A DNA stretch of 12,471 bases, from contig JADHWT010000029.1 of NCBI GenBank assembly GCA_016783345.1, positions 1 through 12,471 of the forward strand. Direction: 5' to 3'. The stretch comes from Candidatus Omnitrophota bacterium (GTDB lineage Bacteria > NPL-UPA2 > BS750m-G34). Of this stretch, positions 1 through 6,611 are shown in pieces. The notes beneath the pieces are model-generated. The model saw nothing but the letters and a program-made list of their open reading frames with translations, made no database searches and was not told the origin of the DNA. The translations under genes were made by a program, and so were the position numbers. The first letter of the stretch is position 1. Each line of letters begins with the position of its first letter.

Positions 1-76
1 GCGGCCATAAAAAAACTCCCCAGACAAGGAGATTAATAAGAGACAGAATCAAAATAATACGAAAAGAAAATTTCAT
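1..76 (-). CDS. 5' fragment of a membrane-anchored protein, cut by window edge
   Basis: An ATG at 76-74 overlaps the TGA stop of the upstream TPR gene as ATGA (73-76) and opens a frame that stays open to the window edge. The 25 visible residues start MKFSFRII and are almost wholly hydrophobic (about residues 5-23), ending in LWP after a Gly-Val-Phe-Leu run. This looks like an uncleaved signal anchor or first membrane helix. The ATGA overlap implies translational coupling to the TPR/carbohydrate-binding protein, so the two probably work together at the membrane. The family cannot be named from 25 residues. I see no competing reading of this stretch except chance, and the coupling makes chance unlikely. 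Confidence 0.6.
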   Translation of the reverse strand, partial: MKFSFRIILILSLINLLVWGVFLWP

Positions 77-1518
77 TTAAAATTTATCCGCTTTATATAA
101 AGATTGCGGTCGTTATCAATGCCGCCGAAGAAATCATTGACGAAATGGACAATAAGCTTCTCTTCCCCGGGTAACGTATTAAAATGAAAATAATAACTCT
201 TCCAGGTATCGGACTTAACCCATGTATCTCCCCCTCGGACAAGCCTTCCGGCTTTGCTTAACCACACCTCCATCCTGGGCCAGAAACCCTGTGCATGAGT
301 TCCCCTCGCCACTATCTCAACAGTCACTGCGCCGCCGTTTAAAACCACAGGAAGCACCCTTAGATTGTCATCGCCAATATCCTCTTTATCAATAGAAGCC
401 GTTATTCTCCGCAGCCGCCTCGCTCGAAGTTTCTCTATTACTTTAACCAGACCCTGCCTCGCGTAAAGTTCTTCCAGGGCAATATAGGCCTTGATCTCTT
501 CCGGATTTATTTCTATCTCTTTTAAAAATTCCTTTTCTGCCTTCTCTGTCTCTCCAAGGGCATCATAGGCTGCAGCCAGGCCATAATGACTGCCGCAATA
601 GTATGGGTCCAGCTCCACCACCCTTCCATATTCTACCATGGCCTCATACCAGAATTTTTCTGCCTCGTAGCTCCGGGCCAGATTGAAATGCGCGTCTATA
701 TCTTCCGGAGAAGCAATAAGAATCCTTTTAAATTCATTCCTGGCCTTTGCCCATAGCCCCAGATATTCATATACAAGACCGCGCCTGAAAGGACTGCTCA
801 TCTCTTTCCAATTCTCCCTGTCTTTATAGAAGAAGGCTAAATTACGTTCGATCTTTTTTCTAGCTATACCTCTCTCTCCAACAGGATTAAAATATGCAGG
901 ATTAAAATATGATAGAAGACCGGTGATGATAAACAGCCCCATAAAATAACTTACCCAAGGCTTAAAGGATTTCTCCTTTATGCCTGTTAAATTACCTTTT
1001 GCAACAAAATACGTTATGCAAAACAAAAACACCGGCCAGTGACGTCTTAAATCTATCCAGATATTGAGATAGAATCCCAGAAGGATTCGATTGACAAAAA
1101 GCTGGAGCAGAAACGTCGCTATAACCAGACATATCATCCCAAGAGCAAAAATCGGGAGTGTGGAACCTGCCCGTAAGGGTACTGACTCCGGCTGGGGCTT
1201 GCCCCGTACCTTTAGGTAAGGTGTCTGTCCCTTTTTTGCGGAAAGCAAAAGCGCGGCTAATATCACCGCCTGAAAGAAGAAGGGGTCTAGTCTGCCAAAA
1301 AAAATAAACCGGCCACTCAAAAAAATTGAAATAAATAATGAGAGGAAAATGGTAAAATTAAGCAGTCCCTTCAATTTAAAAAGGTGAAAGATAAGGAGGA
1401 ATAAAGAGAGTATACCCAGTATCAGACGCTCTCTCCCGGTGACCAGCCCTGCCCCTGCTAAAAGTGGCAGGGTGATTGCTATAATTCCCAATCTTTCAGC
1501 ACTGGACATCATCTTCAA
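73..1518 (-). CDS. Polytopic membrane protein with TPR repeats and C-terminal carbohydrate-binding-like domain
   Basis: 481 residues in three parts. The N-terminal third carries about six or seven membrane helices (near 8-30, 31-48, 51-73, 77-93, 121-143, 158-174, 187-205). Residues about 244-362 form three to four TPR units, with the usual small-residue and Ala/Tyr pattern and Pro between helices (e.g. ending LDPYY and INPEE). The last ~85 residues (about 395-480) resemble Ca-dependent xylan-binding-type modules (CBM36/60 style), with a WxxYxF strand and the ending NDFFGG...DRNLYI. A role in surface glycan synthesis, ligation or binding is inference. The track start is TTG at 1518; in-frame ATGs at 1512 and 1509 are equally possible and none has a clear ribosome site. 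Residues 94-124, between helices four and five, are encoded by a dispersed repeat found again near 7087-7130. It is not a recognised named family overall. Confidence 0.8.
   Translation of the reverse strand: MKMMSSAERLGIIAITLPLLAGAGLVTGRERLILGILSLFLLIFHLFKLKGLLNFTIFLSLFISIFLSGRFIFFGRLDPFFFQAVILAALLLSAKKGQTPYLKVRGKPQPESVPLRAGSTLPIFALGMICLVIATFLLQLFVNRILLGFYLNIWIDLRRHWPVFLFCITYFVAKGNLTGIKEKSFKPWVSYFMGLFIITGLLSYFNPAYFNPVGERGIARKKIERNLAFFYKDRENWKEMSSPFRRGLVYEYLGLWAKARNEFKRILIASPEDIDAHFNLARSYEAEKFWYEAMVEYGRVVELDPYYCGSHYGLAAAYDALGETEKAEKEFLKEIEINPEEIKAYIALEELYARQGLVKVIEKLRARRLRRITASIDKEDIGDDNLRVLPVVLNGGAVTVEIVARGTHAQGFWPRMEVWLSKAGRLVRGGDTWVKSDTWKSYYFHFNTLPGEEKLIVHFVNDFFGGIDNDRNLYIKRINFK
882..911. 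repeat. Exact 15-bp tandem duplication inside the TPR gene
   Basis: Two adjacent identical 15-bp units (882-896 and 897-911; unit CAGGATTAAAATATG on the plus strand). They lie in frame in the TPR protein and give the local peptide duplication YFNPAYFNPV at residues 204-213, just after the last membrane helix. This is the pattern left by replication slippage and keeps the reading frame. Confidence 0.85.
1145..1239 (-). repeat. REP-like dispersed repeat, long copy, inserted in frame in the TPR gene
   Basis: The plus strand reads GCAAAAATCGGG (1145-1156), ACTGACTCCG (1181-1190) and GGTGTCTGTCCC followed by T6 and GC (1220-1239). These three blocks recur in the same order near 7087-7130. The outer arms are an imperfect inverted repeat (GGACTGACTCC against GGTGTCTGTCC). 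The material between the blocks holds small hairpins: GGGGC/GCCCC at 1194-1205, TACC/GGTA at 1207-1218 and CCC/GGG at 1170-1179. On the minus strand it encodes KKGQTP...ESVP...LPIFA in the loop between two membrane helices. The extra segments relative to the short copy are 24 and 27 nt, so frame is kept. REP or MITE origin is inferred. Confidence 0.7.
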
Positions 1519-1522
1519 CTTA

Positions 1523-1565
1523 GGCCCGGAATCAAAGAAAATTTTTTCATAAGTAATTCCGGGCC
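1523..1565. repeat. Perfect 10-bp inverted repeat around the ATPase stop codon
   Basis: GGCCCGGAAT at 1523-1532 and ATTCCGGGCC at 1556-1565 are exact inverted copies, with 23 nt between them containing the ATPase stop (1547-1549). A GC-rich stem at a gene end suggests a transcript 3' structure, but neither strand has a following T run, so an intrinsic terminator is not supported. It could instead be an RNA-stabilising hairpin or an insertion scar. Confidence 0.6.
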
Positions 1566-2953
1566 GGGTATATAAGTTTATCCATATGGAATAAGTATAT
1601 GTTTTCCTTTTTTGCCGCCTTTTTCATCTCCGGAGTAAAACCTGCTTTACTGAATAGGGCAAAATATTCTTTTCTATTCTTTTTACCCCACTCTACTCTT
1701 TGAGATTTTTTCTTCAGGTCTTCGTAAATATTCGTTCCGATAGGTTTATTAGACCACTTAACTTCGCTAAAAAGGATTTCGTTTGTTTTGCTGTTTAAGG
1801 CTACAAGGTCTATCTCTTCATTTCTGTCCCACCAGCGGCCGTATGTTTCAAATTCAAGGGGAAGTTTTTCACTCAAAATAGCATTTAAGAGGATTTCACC
1901 CGATATTTTTTCGTAGTTTTTAGCCAAAAGTTCAGGCATCGCAGCTTTTATCTTTGCTGCAACCTCAACAATTTTGTTTTCTTCAAGAAGTGACCTGTTT
2001 CTAAAGACAAGCCTAAACCAAAAATTGAAAAAGTTGTCCTCTATTATATATATACCTTTCCTGCTTTTCTCCGGCATTTTCTCGGTAACCGGTATTTCCT
2101 TTTTAGTTATTTGAAGGCTGGCTAAAATAGAGATATACCGGGAACTTGTGCCTTTGTCAAAGCCGGTTTCGTTTATAATCTCTGAAAGTTTATGTTTTCC
2201 TAATGATAGCGCCTCCAATATTACAAAATAATTCCTTGGTTCTTTCAGCTCCTCCCTGAGTAAAAATTCTACCTCATCGTAAAGGGGCTGCCCTTTTCTT
2301 AAGATCTCTTCTTTTATGACATCAAGATAGTTTTTAGCGCAAAATTTATTCAGATAAAGCGGGGTGCCTCCGGCAATGCTGTAAATAGCTAAAATCTCAT
2401 CAAAAGTTTTGTCAGGGAAAACTTTTTTCACTTCTTTAAATCTAAAAGGTTTTATCAGAAATTGGCCTGTCCTTCTGCCGTATAAAGGCGCTTTATAAAA
2501 GAGCGCTGTCTTTTCCATCATTGAGATACTTGAACCTAAAAGTATCAAATAAACTTTAGAGGTTTTTAGATGAATGTCCCAGGCCTTCTGAAAGGTTGAG
2601 GGTATTGCTTTATCAGTCTCAGCTAAATAAGGGAATTCGTCAATTATGACAGCGAGTTTTTCTCTTTTGTTAGCGATATATTTAAAGGCCGTCTCCCAGT
2701 CTTTAAATCCTTCCTGCGGGAGAAATTCATCTTTAAAATATTCCCCGACTGCTTCCGTAAACTTTTTTAGCTGGTTATGCGCGGCGAGCCTCTCGCATAA
2801 AAAATAGATATGCGGCTTATCTTTTACAAATTGAATGCTAATTTCGGTCTTGCCTACGCGCCGTTTGCCGTAAATAATTATTAACTGGGCCGAATTTTGC
2901 TGCCATTTTTCATTAAGAAAATTTAGTTCTGTTTCTCTGTTTATAAACCTCAC
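1547..2953 (-). CDS. Stand-alone AAA-type ATPase with winged helix and PD-(D/E)XK-like C-terminus (DUF234 type)
   Basis: 468 residues, the usual size for the archaeal-type ATPase/DUF234 family (PF01637 plus PF03008). Walker A is GKRRVGKT at 29-36. Walker B is AVIIDEF at 101-107 with D105-E106. A sensor-1-like strand LILLGSS lies near 136-142. Residues about 243-290 read as a winged helix-turn-helix. The C-terminal part has E380-x-D382 and E397-x-K399, the spacing of a PD-(D/E)XK nuclease core. The GTG start at 2953 is fixed by AGGAGG at 2967-2962, 8 nt upstream, and no ATG nearby fits. It has its own promoter and a palindromic operator-like site, so it is a separate unit from the pilin operon. 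Function in this family is poorly known; DNA binding is plausible, while nuclease activity and any defence role are inference. Confidence 0.88.
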   Translation of the reverse strand: MRFINRETELNFLNEKWQQNSAQLIIIYGKRRVGKTEISIQFVKDKPHIYFLCERLAAHNQLKKFTEAVGEYFKDEFLPQEGFKDWETAFKYIANKREKLAVIIDEFPYLAETDKAIPSTFQKAWDIHLKTSKVYLILLGSSISMMEKTALFYKAPLYGRRTGQFLIKPFRFKEVKKVFPDKTFDEILAIYSIAGGTPLYLNKFCAKNYLDVIKEEILRKGQPLYDEVEFLLREELKEPRNYFVILEALSLGKHKLSEIINETGFDKGTSSRYISILASLQITKKEIPVTEKMPEKSRKGIYIIEDNFFNFWFRLVFRNRSLLEENKIVEVAAKIKAAMPELLAKNYEKISGEILLNAILSEKLPLEFETYGRWWDRNEEIDLVALNSKTNEILFSEVKWSNKPIGTNIYEDLKKKSQRVEWGKKNRKEYFALFSKAGFTPEMKKAAKKENIYLFHMDKLIYPARNYL

Positions 2954-2961
2954 TATATCCC

Positions 2962-2967
2962 CCTCCT
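2962..2967 (-). promoter_or_regulatory. Ribosome binding site deciding the ATPase GTG start
   Basis: On the minus strand AGGAGG is followed by 8 nt and then GTG AGG TTT. This strong Shine-Dalgarno site supports the GTG start at 2953. Confidence 0.85.
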
Positions 2968-2972
2968 GCTAT

Positions 2973-3011
2973 TTAGTCTAATATAGATTAGTCTAATCTA
3001 TATTAGACTAA
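2973..3011. promoter_or_regulatory. 39-bp perfect palindrome, probable operator of the ATPase gene
   Basis: Two 19-bp arms (2973-2991 and 2993-3011) are exact inverted copies about a single central T at 2992. Inside are three 9-bp near-palindromes, TTAGTCTAA at 2973 and 2988 and TTAGACTAA at 3003, exactly 15 bp apart and separated by ATAGA-type or ATCTA-type spacers. The site covers the -10 hexamer, the predicted transcript start and the early leader of the ATPase gene, the classical place for a repressor. The bound protein is unknown; the winged helix in the ATPase itself makes autoregulation a candidate. It could alternatively fold as an AU-rich RNA hairpin, but there is no T run to make it a terminator. 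Confidence 0.8.
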
Positions 3012-3028
3012 TAAACGGCCTTTGTCAA
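3000..3028 (-). promoter_or_regulatory. Sigma-70-like promoter of the ATPase gene
   Basis: Minus strand TTGACA (3028-3023), 17-nt spacer, TAATAT (3005-3000). The -35 is a perfect consensus and the -10 is near consensus. Predicted start is about 2993, the centre of the palindrome, leaving a ~40-nt leader with a strong ribosome site. Confidence 0.75.
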
Positions 3029-3051
3029 CTTTTTCTTGTTTCTTGTTTCAC

Positions 3052-3438
3052 CTATTTTTTTGTTCCGTATCCAAGCCCGCCGCACAATTCACATCTTTCG
3101 GCCTTACCATCTCTTAACACGCGGCCCATGCCGTCGCACCCTGATGGAGGATGTGGACAAATAAATACATCCGGTCCTGAACGGGTTATAATACCATATC
3201 CTCGGCCTCTGCAAATCGGGCAGATTTTAGGCGAAGCCATCCCTTTGCGGGTACCGGAACACTGTGGACAGGTAACCTTTTTATATCTATCTAAAAGCCC
3301 TATCACCCTTTCAGCGGTCTTTTTCTTTATTACCTCACTGGATATTTTTTTCTCTTTGACACTTATGGCAAATCTATATACATTTACAACTATAACTATA
3401 ATTAAAATCAAGATAAGTGTTTTTATGAGAAATTTCAT
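3052..3438 (-). CDS. Membrane-anchored DnaJ-type cysteine-rich (CXXCXGXG) protein without J domain
   Basis: I choose the ATG at 3438: it overlaps the upstream HAMP-gene stop as ATGA (3435-3438) and has AGAGG 5 nt upstream. The longer start at 3459 adds MYRKEAD and has AGAGG only one base from its ATG. From 3438 the protein has 128 residues: a strongly hydrophobic helix at about 5-20, a charged linker, then four cysteine pairs (C57/C60, C73/C76, C94/C101, C116/C119) with Gly-rich tails such as CPICRGRG and CELCGGLG. This is the zinc-binding pattern of the DnaJ central domain, but the third pair is stretched to CPHPPSGC. There is no J domain. It probably faces the periplasm or cytoplasm as a small zinc or redox-sensitive chaperone-like module. 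Its place as last gene of a pilin operon suggests help with pilin folding, which is inference. Confidence 0.75.
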   Translation of the reverse strand: MKFLIKTLILILIIVIVVNVYRFAISVKEKKISSEVIKKKTAERVIGLLDRYKKVTCPQCSGTRKGMASPKICPICRGRGYGIITRSGPDVFICPHPPSGCDGMGRVLRDGKAERCELCGGLGYGTKK

Positions 3439-4052
3439 ATCTGCCTCTTTTCTATACATGCCTCTTTCTTCTTTCTAAGTTGCTCCATGTCCCTTTTTAA
3501 ATCCTGACACTTCCCGGCAAAACAATCATTCCTGCATTCCGCAATTAATGAATCTAAACGAACCTCAAAATCCTTAATTGTTTTTATCTCTTCTTTTTCT
3601 CTGTTTAAAACGGATGAAAGCATATTATTAAAACTCCTCGCAATATCTTTTAATTCGTCTTTTTTTCTGAAAATTAGCTCCGGGTTATAAGCCCCTGTCT
3701 CAACCATTTTCATAAATTTTTTGAGTCTGAATATCGGCCCGGCAATTTTATGAGTAACAAATAGCTCGAGAGCGCTAAAGAGAAAAGCAATAGCGATAAT
3801 TATGAGCAGTAAAGGGAAGATACAAGACATCGCTTCCCTGAACATGATTGTCTGTAGGCCCTCTTCATATATCTCAAGTTCAGTTAAAATCTGCCTCACA
3901 TAATTAATATTCCACCAATAGATTAATAGAACTAGAAAAAATGAAATAAATATGCTGGCTAGGAAAATTATAACGAAATGTTTTATTTGAAACGGCTTAT
4001 CTATTATTATTATATTCCGTCTCTCTTTATTCTTATCTTTCCGTTTATTCAT
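3435..4052 (-). CDS. Two-helix membrane protein with HAMP domain and short coiled-coil tail
   Basis: 205 residues. A basic N-terminus is followed by helix one (about 24-46), a short ~30-residue outer loop, helix two (about 76-99), then a HAMP domain (about 98-146) with the usual HKIAGPIFRLKK entry and a DELKDIARSFNNML second helix. The remaining ~55 residues are a charged coiled coil with C173, C177, C182 and C199. Chemoreceptors and sensor kinases with this HAMP carry a methyl-accepting or kinase output domain; none is present, and the stop is followed directly by the overlapping next gene, so it does not look like a frameshifted fragment. AGAGG 5 nt before the ATG at 4052 supports the start. 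It lies 12 nt after the PilX-like gene in the pilin operon. It may transmit an envelope signal by protein contact or act as a scaffold; the partner is unknown. Confidence 0.78.
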   Translation of the reverse strand: MNKRKDKNKERRNIIIIDKPFQIKHFVIIFLASIFISFFLVLLIYWWNINYVRQILTELEIYEEGLQTIMFREAMSCIFPLLLIIIAIAFLFSALELFVTHKIAGPIFRLKKFMKMVETGAYNPELIFRKKDELKDIARSFNNMLSSVLNREKEEIKTIKDFEVRLDSLIAECRNDCFAGKCQDLKRDMEQLRKKKEACIEKRQI

Positions 4053-4064
4053 AGTTACCTCTCT

Positions 4065-5018
4065 CTAAGAGCTCTGCCAGGAATAGACCGTTATCTTATC
4101 TGTATCTACCTGAAGGCCATCTATACTGAAAGCAGAAGGGTCGTAGGTTACACTACTCGTTCCATGGATAGTATTAACAGTCCGGCTGACTACCGCTCCT
4201 GTTACGCTAGCGCTTCCACCGATACGGACATTCCCTCCCTCTCCTGTCCCGTCCATATTCGAGTCATTAACGTATAGAAGTCCGGTAAAACTACTGGTTC
4301 CAGACATAACCACATTTCCTCCAATAACTATCAGAATCCCGTTGCCGCTACTATTATTGATAGAGATATCTTCTCCTGCATCATCACCTGTTAATTCAAC
4401 TAAGGTAACTGCATCTTTTGCCTGCGGCAGGGTGATATTACTTAATATGTCTCCATCTACATAGTGGCGACTAGCCGGGACAATGGTCCTATAATACGCA
4501 ATATCCAAATTCGGAAAACCATAATCCGGGCCGGCTTCAACAGTGTATCCACTACTTACTATAAGATGGCTGGAATTAATATGAGGGGCAGCATTATTAG
4601 AATGGACATTCCCATTAACTACAATAGACGCGCCTGCTCCTCCCCCTCTGTATTCCTGTATGCCATCTGTAAAAACACCATAGCCAAAGGCCGCCTTTGG
4701 ATTATAAATATTCAATCTTACAACTGTGGTTCTTCCCTTCACTATACCTGTAGAAACAACTACCCCGCCCGTTGTATTAACCTCATAGGTCCCGTCACCA
4801 AAAACAGTCTGACTTATATCCCCGTCTTCGCCTTCCTGAAGTTCCCGCAAGGCCATATTGGCGCCAGCTTCAGCTACGTAAAGGGCCTTCAGTAAATCCA
4901 CTTCCTTCCGGGCATTAAAGCAATTTCGCATAATCACCGTGGAAAAAAGCACAAGATTAGCAGACATAATGGCCACTACAATTAAAGCAACTATAAAGAC
5001 AACACCTTTATTTTTCAT
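4065..5018 (-). CDS. PilX-like minor pilin component, glycine-rich beta-repeat C-terminus (minus cassette)
   Basis: 317 residues. The N-terminus MKNKG is followed by a ~25-residue hydrophobic helix (about 5-28), and residues 47-58 read LYVAEAGANMAL, a hallmark of the PilX N-terminal region. A mature start after Gly5 is possible, although the Glu at +5 typical of prepilins is absent, as is usual for PilX/GspK-like proteins. The C-terminal half is rich in Gly, Ser, Asn and Val with short strand repeats (GNVVMSGTSSFTGLLYV, GGNVRIGGSASVTGAVV near 234-277), suggesting a beta-solenoid. The start ATG overlaps the preceding gene's stop as ATGA (5015-5018) and has no clear ribosome site, so translation is probably coupled. 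It is a paralogue in layout of the gene at 8243-9598. A role at the tip of a type IV pilus or type II pseudopilus is inferred. Confidence 0.8.
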   Translation of the reverse strand: MKNKGVVFIVALIVVAIMSANLVLFSTVIMRNCFNARKEVDLLKALYVAEAGANMALRELQEGEDGDISQTVFGDGTYEVNTTGGVVVSTGIVKGRTTVVRLNIYNPKAAFGYGVFTDGIQEYRGGGAGASIVVNGNVHSNNAAPHINSSHLIVSSGYTVEAGPDYGFPNLDIAYYRTIVPASRHYVDGDILSNITLPQAKDAVTLVELTGDDAGEDISINNSSGNGILIVIGGNVVMSGTSSFTGLLYVNDSNMDGTGEGGNVRIGGSASVTGAVVSRTVNTIHGTSSVTYDPSAFSIDGLQVDTDKITVYSWQSS

Positions 5019-6607
5019 TTGTTTTTGGGTTTTACGTCTGAAGTCATAGAAATACTATAACCCCTGCCTCGATAATTATAATATCGGTCTACGGTGATGC
5101 TGATAATTCCGCCTTTCCAGGTCACGACTACGTCGCTTAAAATAGGTGTCTGGGTAAATGGTGAAGGAGAGGTTAAGACAGCCTGAAATTGGACATATCT
5201 CCCGGTCCCAATACCTGAGATATCATTATCAGCGCTGCTGTCTGTAAAAGCTATCAAGGAGCCCCAGGCTGTTGCCAAGCTCATATCCGCGTTATCACTA
5301 CTGCGGACCTTTATGGATATATCTGTCCCTGCTGGTAATGTTTCCACCCATGAGATAGTATCATAAACAGGGTTATCTACGCCTGTATTATAGATCTGGG
5401 AGGTCAATGTCCCGCTCGAACAATAACTAACATCTATTCCCTCTACAGCGTAGAGATAGGTTTGTGCTGTCCCGGATGCACCCCAGTCCAACGGGAAAAT
5501 AGAGGCATCAGTTCCATCCCACAGGATCTCTTGTGTTTCAATAGGATCAGTGTTATCAATCCATTTTCGGGTACAAAAATTTCCACTAGTCTCTCCTGTA
5601 TCACTATAATAGGTTATACTGTAGTTCTTATCTTTATTGAAGACCTCCCCTACTGCTGTTTCCCAGGAAAGCCAGTCTGTCCATGCAGTCTCACCTATGG
5701 CCAGTGTTTTACTAGCACTACTGCTAAAGAATAAGCTAGACCGGGCAGCATCTACTATATTTCTAAAATTAATGGAATCTGTCTCAGCTAATGCAGGACG
5801 GGTTATATTTAAGGCCCCTGTACCTGTGGGAGAGGCGACAAATTTAAGCCTTACACGTGAGCCGGATTTAAATAAAGAATCAGAAGAAATAAGGATGCGA
5901 TACGAAGAACCTGTTGCAGATGGATCATTAATATTGTCCGGAATATCATCGCCAGTTTGGCCCCCTATAAACCATGTCTCTCCGCCCCCGTCTAAAAAAA
6001 CGTTCCCTCCGCTGACTACTACCTTATCCGTAACTATCCCCTCATTAAAAAAATCTGTTTCTGTCCAGTGGTCATATTCCTCGGCAGAGAAATCAAGAAG
6101 CCCTGCGCCGCCTGTTTGAAGATTTTTTATAATCTCCCGTCCGCTGGAGCTATTCACATAGGAATCTACCTGGGCCTGCCTCTGGAGATCGGTAAGTCCG
6201 GAATCCCAATTTAAAACAGACTTACGCAATTCCGTGCCGGCGTTAGGGTTATTATAGGTATTATAAATAATAGCCTTCTCCCAGATAATATTATTATCAC
6301 TATCCAGCATAATTAACCCGCTGGTCGAATTTCTCTCAGCCTTGCCAAAGCTTATAGCATTGTAGGAGGAAGCAGTGCTTGGGCCTAAAAAGATAGTTGC
6401 AAGACTGGATTCTCTGATTTCACGGGTAAAAAGGTGAAGGGCAGTTCTTGTGTCTTCTCTCAATTCACTGGCAATCTTTCCCTCACTCCATATCTTAGAT
6501 GAGACTTCAGCAATACTAAAAATTGTCCCAATACATAACCCCAATATCACAACAACCATAACTGTCTCTGTTAAGGTATACCCGCGTTTAGATAAAATTG
6601 CATTCAT
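5015..6607 (-). CDS. Very long PulJ/PilW-like prepilin with extra C-terminal beta-rich modules
   Basis: 530 residues. The class III leader is clear: KRG9 before Y10-T-L-T-E14, giving Gly at -1 and Glu at +5, followed by the hydrophobic VMVVVILGLCIG stretch. Residues about 40-65 (LREDTRTALHLFTREIRESS) are the standard PulJ/PilW-type helix. Typical members have about 200 residues, so roughly 300 residues are extra. The added part is Ser/Thr/Gly-rich and predicted beta. Its end (about 400-510: SQIYNTGV...TISW...GRYVQFQAVL...TPILSDVVVTW) resembles the galactose-binding-like surface module seen in many secreted proteins. The gene starts 4 nt after the stop of the preceding prepilin and overlaps the next by ATGA. 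The large head suggests an adhesive or substrate-binding minor pilin; this is inference. Confidence 0.82.
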   Translation of the reverse strand: MNAILSKRGYTLTETVMVVVILGLCIGTIFSIAEVSSKIWSEGKIASELREDTRTALHLFTREIRESSLATIFLGPSTASSYNAISFGKAERNSTSGLIMLDSDNNIIWEKAIIYNTYNNPNAGTELRKSVLNWDSGLTDLQRQAQVDSYVNSSSGREIIKNLQTGGAGLLDFSAEEYDHWTETDFFNEGIVTDKVVVSGGNVFLDGGGETWFIGGQTGDDIPDNINDPSATGSSYRILISSDSLFKSGSRVRLKFVASPTGTGALNITRPALAETDSINFRNIVDAARSSLFFSSSASKTLAIGETAWTDWLSWETAVGEVFNKDKNYSITYYSDTGETSGNFCTRKWIDNTDPIETQEILWDGTDASIFPLDWGASGTAQTYLYAVEGIDVSYCSSGTLTSQIYNTGVDNPVYDTISWVETLPAGTDISIKVRSSDNADMSLATAWGSLIAFTDSSADNDISGIGTGRYVQFQAVLTSPSPFTQTPILSDVVVTWKGGIISITVDRYYNYRGRGYSISMTSDVKPKNK

Positions 6608-6611
6608 ATAT

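Noticed and set aside
2973..3011. Palindrome as an intrinsic terminator of the pilin operon
   Set aside because: The stem is almost wholly A/T and no T run follows on the minus strand; it sits on a promoter instead.
3030..3050. Short AAACAAG direct repeats between the cysteine-rich gene and the ATPase promoter
   Set aside because: Only two 7-nt copies in A-rich DNA; too short to separate from chance and not CRISPR-like.
3128..3478. Plus-strand 116-residue open frame opposite the cysteine-rich and HAMP genes
   Set aside because: It is antisense to a well-supported coupled pair, has no ribosome site or recognisable domain, and its hydrophobic end mirrors the opposite strand.
5637..6119. Plus-strand 160-residue open frame inside the long PulJ-like gene
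   Set aside because: It is a shadow frame of a gene with a clear prepilin leader and coupled neighbours; the composition is Ser/Pro-rich with no motif.
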